From NCBI GenBank assembly GCA_029979145.1, contig JAPOIC010000081.1:1-8244 (forward strand): a stretch of DNA of 8,244 nt, given 5' to 3'. Origin of the DNA: Opitutaceae bacterium. GTDB taxonomy: Bacteria > Verrucomicrobiota > Verrucomicrobiia > Opitutales > Opitutaceae. The position numbers were made by a program, and so were the translations under genes. Below the pieces are notes generated by a model. The model saw only the letters and a program-made list of their open reading frames with translations, made no database searches and was not told the origin of the DNA. Below, piece after piece: positions 6,488 to 8,244 of the stretch. The stretch's first letter is position 1. Each line of letters starts with the position of its first letter.

Positions 6488-7573
6488 ATGAACCCCACCC
6501 CATTGCGTTACGCCGTCATCGGCGCCGGCGGCATCTCCGCCATGCACCTCAATGCCATCGCCACTCAGCCGGGTGTCGAGGTCGTCGGCATCAGCGACCC
6601 CGCGGATCCCGCCAAATGGCGCATGCCTGACGGCTACGGCCAGATGCCGAAATTCACCGATCCGGAAAAGCTGCTGCGCGAGACGAAGCCCGACCTCGTC
6701 TCGATCTGCACGCCCAACAAATTCCACGCGGCGCTGACCCAGCTCGCCCTCGCCCACGGCGCGCACGTCGCCTGCGAAAAGCCCATGGCGATGACGCTCG
6801 CCGAGGCCGAGGCCATGGAGGCCGCCCGCGCCCGGGCCGGCAAACACGGCGCAATCAACTTTTCCTATCGCAACGTCGGCGCCTTCCGCTTCGCGCGCGA
6901 ACTCATCGCCCGTGGCGATCTCGGCAAGGTGATGCGCGTCAACTGTGTCTACCTCCAGAGCTTCCTCGGCGCGCCCGCGACGCCCTACTCGTGGCGCAAT
7001 GACCTCGCGCTCGCCGGCTTCGGCGCGCTCGGCGACCTCGGCGTGCACATGATCGATGGCGTGAGCTTCATCACGGGCCTGGATTACCAGCGCGTCGTCG
7101 GTCTTGCCCAAACGCTCATTCCCGAAAAACCCGATGCCGCCGGAAAAACCCAGCGCGTGACCACCGACACCAACGCCGCGTGGCTCAGCGAGCTCACCGG
7201 CGGCGTGATCGCCAATTTCGAGACCTCGCAGGTCGCCCCCGGCTACGGCAATTACTTCCGCATCGAGGTCTCCGGCGAGGGCGGCACGCTGGCGGTGCTC
7301 TCGGACGAAACCGACGCCCTCTGGCTGCGCGCCGGCCCTACCCTCACGCGCTACGCCACGTGGAAGACCGACCTGCCCAAGCAGGCGCTGCCCACCGATT
7401 TCATGAACGGGTTCAAGCCGGTCACTCCCGGCGGCATCGTTCGCGCCATTCGCGGCGAGGCCGGGGCCGAATACCCCAGCTTTGCCGACGGCCTTCGCGC
7501 CCAGCGCATGCTCGACGCCATCGGCCGCTCGATGGCGTCGCAGGCCTGGGCGACTGTGAACGCGAATCAGTAA
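6488..7573 (+). CDS. Gfo/Idh/MocA family NAD(P)-dependent oxidoreductase
   Basis: A 361-residue oxidoreductase, the normal family length. The N-terminal Rossmann fold carries AVIGAGGIS (9-17), then the GISDPAD strand end (34-40) that would contact the cofactor ribose, and SICTPNKFH (72-80). EKP at 97-99 contains the family catalytic lysine K98. The C-terminal alpha/beta domain has GALGDLGVHMID (179-190), giving the D183 and H187 catalytic pair. Family members oxidise or reduce sugars, inositols and related compounds; the substrate cannot be told from sequence here. There is no twin-arginine or other signal peptide, so it is probably cytoplasmic, unlike many planctomycete/verrucomicrobial secreted relatives. 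The gene starts 5 bases after the cytochrome-like gene and is likely translated from the same mRNA. No clear Shine-Dalgarno sequence precedes ATG 6488. A hairpin with a T run follows the stop codon closely. Confidence 0.93.
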   Translation: MNPTPLRYAVIGAGGISAMHLNAIATQPGVEVVGISDPADPAKWRMPDGYGQMPKFTDPEKLLRETKPDLVSICTPNKFHAALTQLALAHGAHVACEKPMAMTLAEAEAMEAARARAGKHGAINFSYRNVGAFRFARELIARGDLGKVMRVNCVYLQSFLGAPATPYSWRNDLALAGFGALGDLGVHMIDGVSFITGLDYQRVVGLAQTLIPEKPDAAGKTQRVTTDTNAAWLSELTGGVIANFETSQVAPGYGNYFRIEVSGEGGTLAVLSDETDALWLRAGPTLTRYATWKTDLPKQALPTDFMNGFKPVTPGGIVRAIRGEAGAEYPSFADGLRAQRMLDAIGRSMASQAWATVNANQ

Positions 7574-7576
7574 AAT

Positions 7577-7710
7577 TGTAGGGTGGGGTCGCCGACCCCG
7601 CCTTTTCGCAAGGCTAAGCCCATTCGATGTCGGGGATCGCCCAGCGTCGTTCCCCGGGAGCGCCGACGTGTCGCCGGCTCTGAGGCGGGGTTTGGAAACC
7701 TCGCCCTACA
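7577..7710. repeat. REPIN-/MITE-like palindromic element with terminal inverted repeats
   Basis: The 134-base stretch begins TGTAGGG and ends CCCTACA. The two ends form imperfect inverted repeats of about 26-27 bases: GTGGGGTCGCCGACCCCGCC on the left, and the reverse complement of GGCGGGGTTTGGAAACCTCG on the right. Each arm is also a palindrome by itself: GGGGTC-GCC-GACCCC at 7585-7599, and a GC-rich stem at 7684-7705. The middle has further partial symmetry (GTCGG at 7629 against CCGAC at 7663). Two inverted REP-like hairpins around a short core is the REPIN or MITE architecture. Only one copy is in this window, so being a dispersed repeat is inferred. It lies directly after the oxidoreductase stop. 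Confidence 0.6.
7582..7606 (+). terminator. Likely intrinsic terminator of the oxidoreductase gene
   Basis: Nine bases after the TAA stop, a 9-pair stem (GGTGGGGTC / GACCCCGCC, one G-U pair) with a GCC loop is followed at once by TTTT at 7603-7606. This fits a short rho-independent terminator. It is formed by the left arm of the palindromic element described at 7577-7710, so the element may have been recruited as the operon's end. Confidence 0.5.
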
Positions 7711-7724
7711 CGTGAAAACGAAAA

Positions 7725-7781
7725 CCCACCCCTGGAGCGCCGGTCGGAATTTGGTCATCGACCTTGGCGTCCAAGGGTGGG
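7725..7781. repeat. Long imperfect palindrome / hairpin element
   Basis: CCCACCC (7725-7731) pairs with GGGTGGG (7775-7781), and pairing continues inward with few defects: TGGA/TCCA, CGCC/GGCG, GGTCG/CGACC. That gives about 20 base pairs with one mismatch and two small bulges around a 12-base loop (7747-7758). A second, shorter perfect hairpin, CCTTGG-CGT-CCAAGG, is nested in the right arm at 7762-7776. No long T run follows on the plus strand. It is separate in sequence from the TGTAGGG element 15 bases to its left. It may be another dispersed palindrome, or a terminator for the small minus-strand gene whose stop is at 7801. Confidence 0.5.
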
Positions 7782-7800
7782 CTGCCACCAACAATTAGTC

Positions 7801-8001
7801 CTACTCGTCGTAGAAGTGCGTGGCGCTGCGGGAGCGCTTGCGCACGACCAACGGGTAGGCGGAGAGCTGCGAGCCGACCCAGACGGGCACGACGCGTTGC
7901 TCGTCCGCCGCGAGCGGAGCCGGCGCCGCCGGCCCACGCACTTGGCGGGGTCTTCGTCGCCATCGCGGGAGGACAAATTTGAGGAAGGGAAGAGATTTCA
8001 T
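7801..8001 (-). CDS. Small hypothetical protein
   Basis: A 66-residue frame from ATG 8001 to TAG 7801-7803. I do not recognise it. The N-terminus is MKSLPFLKFVL, then an Arg/Pro-rich segment (12-25), then an Ala/Pro stretch ending in LAADEQR. The C-terminal half (VVPVWVGSQLSAYPLVVRKR ... THFYDE, 36-66) looks most protein-like, with C/G-ending codons as in neighbouring genes. It is not a clean signal peptide: the hydrophobic start is broken by arginines, and a frameshift in the middle is possible, though no other frame gives a better N-terminus. There is no Shine-Dalgarno sequence before ATG 8001; the bases upstream are pyrimidine-rich on this strand. It lies 74 bases downstream of the sigma-like gene on the same strand, with a terminator-like hairpin between, so its own promoter would be needed. 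Overlapping plus-strand frames look spurious. Confidence 0.4.
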   Translation of the reverse strand: MKSLPFLKFVLPRWRRRPRQVRGPAAPAPLAADEQRVVPVWVGSQLSAYPLVVRKRSRSATHFYDE

Positions 8002-8025
8002 GAGGATAAGGAGGGAGGAAATTTT

Positions 8026-8057
8026 CCGGCCGGCCCGCGGGTCGGCGGACCGGCCGG
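8026..8057 (-). terminator. Strong GC hairpin, likely terminator of the sigma-like gene
   Basis: Two 13-base arms (CCGGCCGGCCCGC and GCGGACCGGCCGG) pair around a 6-base loop. The single imperfect pair is C-A in plus-strand RNA but G-U in minus-strand RNA, so the fold is complete for transcripts of the minus strand. It starts 18 bases after the stop codon of the sigma-like gene. After the stem the minus strand reads AAAATTT, so the U tract is weak and displaced. Confidence 0.5.
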
Positions 8058-8075
8058 GTTGGATTTGGGTTGGGA

Positions 8076-8244
8076 TCAGCGCCGGGCCATCAGGGATTGC
8101 CAGAGCGCAAGGACGACGAAGTCGGCGCGGAGGTGTTTCTCGCCGGCCACGCGGATTTGGCGGGCCCGCTCGCGCGAGACGCCGAGGTCCGCGGCGATTT
8201 CGTCGAGCGTGACGCCATCCAGGTGATAGCGGCGCACGACGAAG
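8076..8244 (-). CDS. Sigma-70 region 4-like protein, C-terminal part (5' end outside window)
   Basis: Only the last 55 residues are visible, ending at TGA 8078-8076. They contain a sigma-70 region 4 helix-turn-helix: RRYHLDGVTLDEIAADLG (4-21), then VSRERARQIRVAGEKHLR (22-39). This matches the DG-x-TLEEIG-x-x-LGVSRERVRQI consensus that recognises the -35 element. The protein is therefore probably a sigma factor of the RpoD-like group or a region 4-containing regulator. After the helix-turn-helix, 16 residues (ADFVVLALWQSLMARR) differ from the usual primary sigma ending, so it is probably not the housekeeping rpoD. The rest of the gene lies beyond the right edge, so domain content and class cannot be settled. 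A strong hairpin follows the stop. Confidence 0.8.
   Translation of the reverse strand, partial: FVVRRYHLDGVTLDEIAADLGVSRERARQIRVAGEKHLRADFVVLALWQSLMARR

Noticed and set aside
7577..7781. CRISPR array or attachment site
   Set aside because: The repeated parts are inverted, not direct, repeats and there are no regular spacers, cas genes, tRNA or integrase in the window.
7979..8212. Plus-strand frame with a purine-rich Shine-Dalgarno-like stretch before ATG 8000
   Set aside because: The translation is Arg/Gly-rich and antisense to the sigma region 4 helix-turn-helix, which is clearly the real coding strand at 8076-8244.

Overview
This is a GC-rich bacterial chromosome segment with mostly ordinary housekeeping and metabolic genes. 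It has two partial genes at the edges, six complete genes (one of them small and uncertain) and one decayed gene fragment. The set suggests a Verrucomicrobiota bacterium, perhaps Opitutaceae: single-chain (dimeric-type) glycyl-tRNA synthetase, single-chain pyruvate carboxylase, a haem-binding-domain cytochrome next to a Gfo/Idh/MocA oxidoreductase, weak or absent Shine-Dalgarno sequences, and palindromic GTAGGG-type repeats. The taxonomy is inferred from gene content and style; no marker here proves it.

Layout. 2-451 (+) is the end of glycyl-tRNA synthetase. 452-730 (+) is an open frame with no start codon that reads like the C-terminus of a small membrane protein, probably a gene remnant. 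742-1926 (+) encodes an M50-type membrane metalloprotease with a helical C-terminal extension. It converges on pyc (1945-5493, -), a full-length biotin-dependent pyruvate carboxylase. An imperfect hairpin lies between the two and overlaps the pyc stop codon. Upstream of pyc on the same strand is a YkgJ-type cysteine-cluster protein (5556-5924, -). Divergent from it, 6027-6482 (+) encodes a membrane-anchored haem-binding (CxxCH) protein, followed after 5 bases by a Gfo/Idh/MocA oxidoreductase (6488-7573, +). From 7574 to 7800 there is no gene. This stretch holds a 134-base REPIN-like element, whose first hairpin also looks like a terminator for the oxidoreductase gene, and a separate 57-base imperfect palindrome. 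Then come a small hypothetical gene (7801-8001, -), a strong GC hairpin (8026-8057), and the C-terminus of a sigma-70 region 4-like protein running off the right edge (8076-8244, -).

How the genes work together. Pyruvate carboxylase makes oxaloacetate from pyruvate (anaplerosis) and may be co-transcribed with the YkgJ-like gene. The cytochrome and oxidoreductase genes are very likely one transcript, though a shared pathway is not shown. I see no CRISPR array, prophage, transposase, defence island or biosynthetic cluster. The parts most worth a second look are the start-less fragment behind glyS and the two palindromic elements after the oxidoreductase gene. I do not see a convincing new system in this window.
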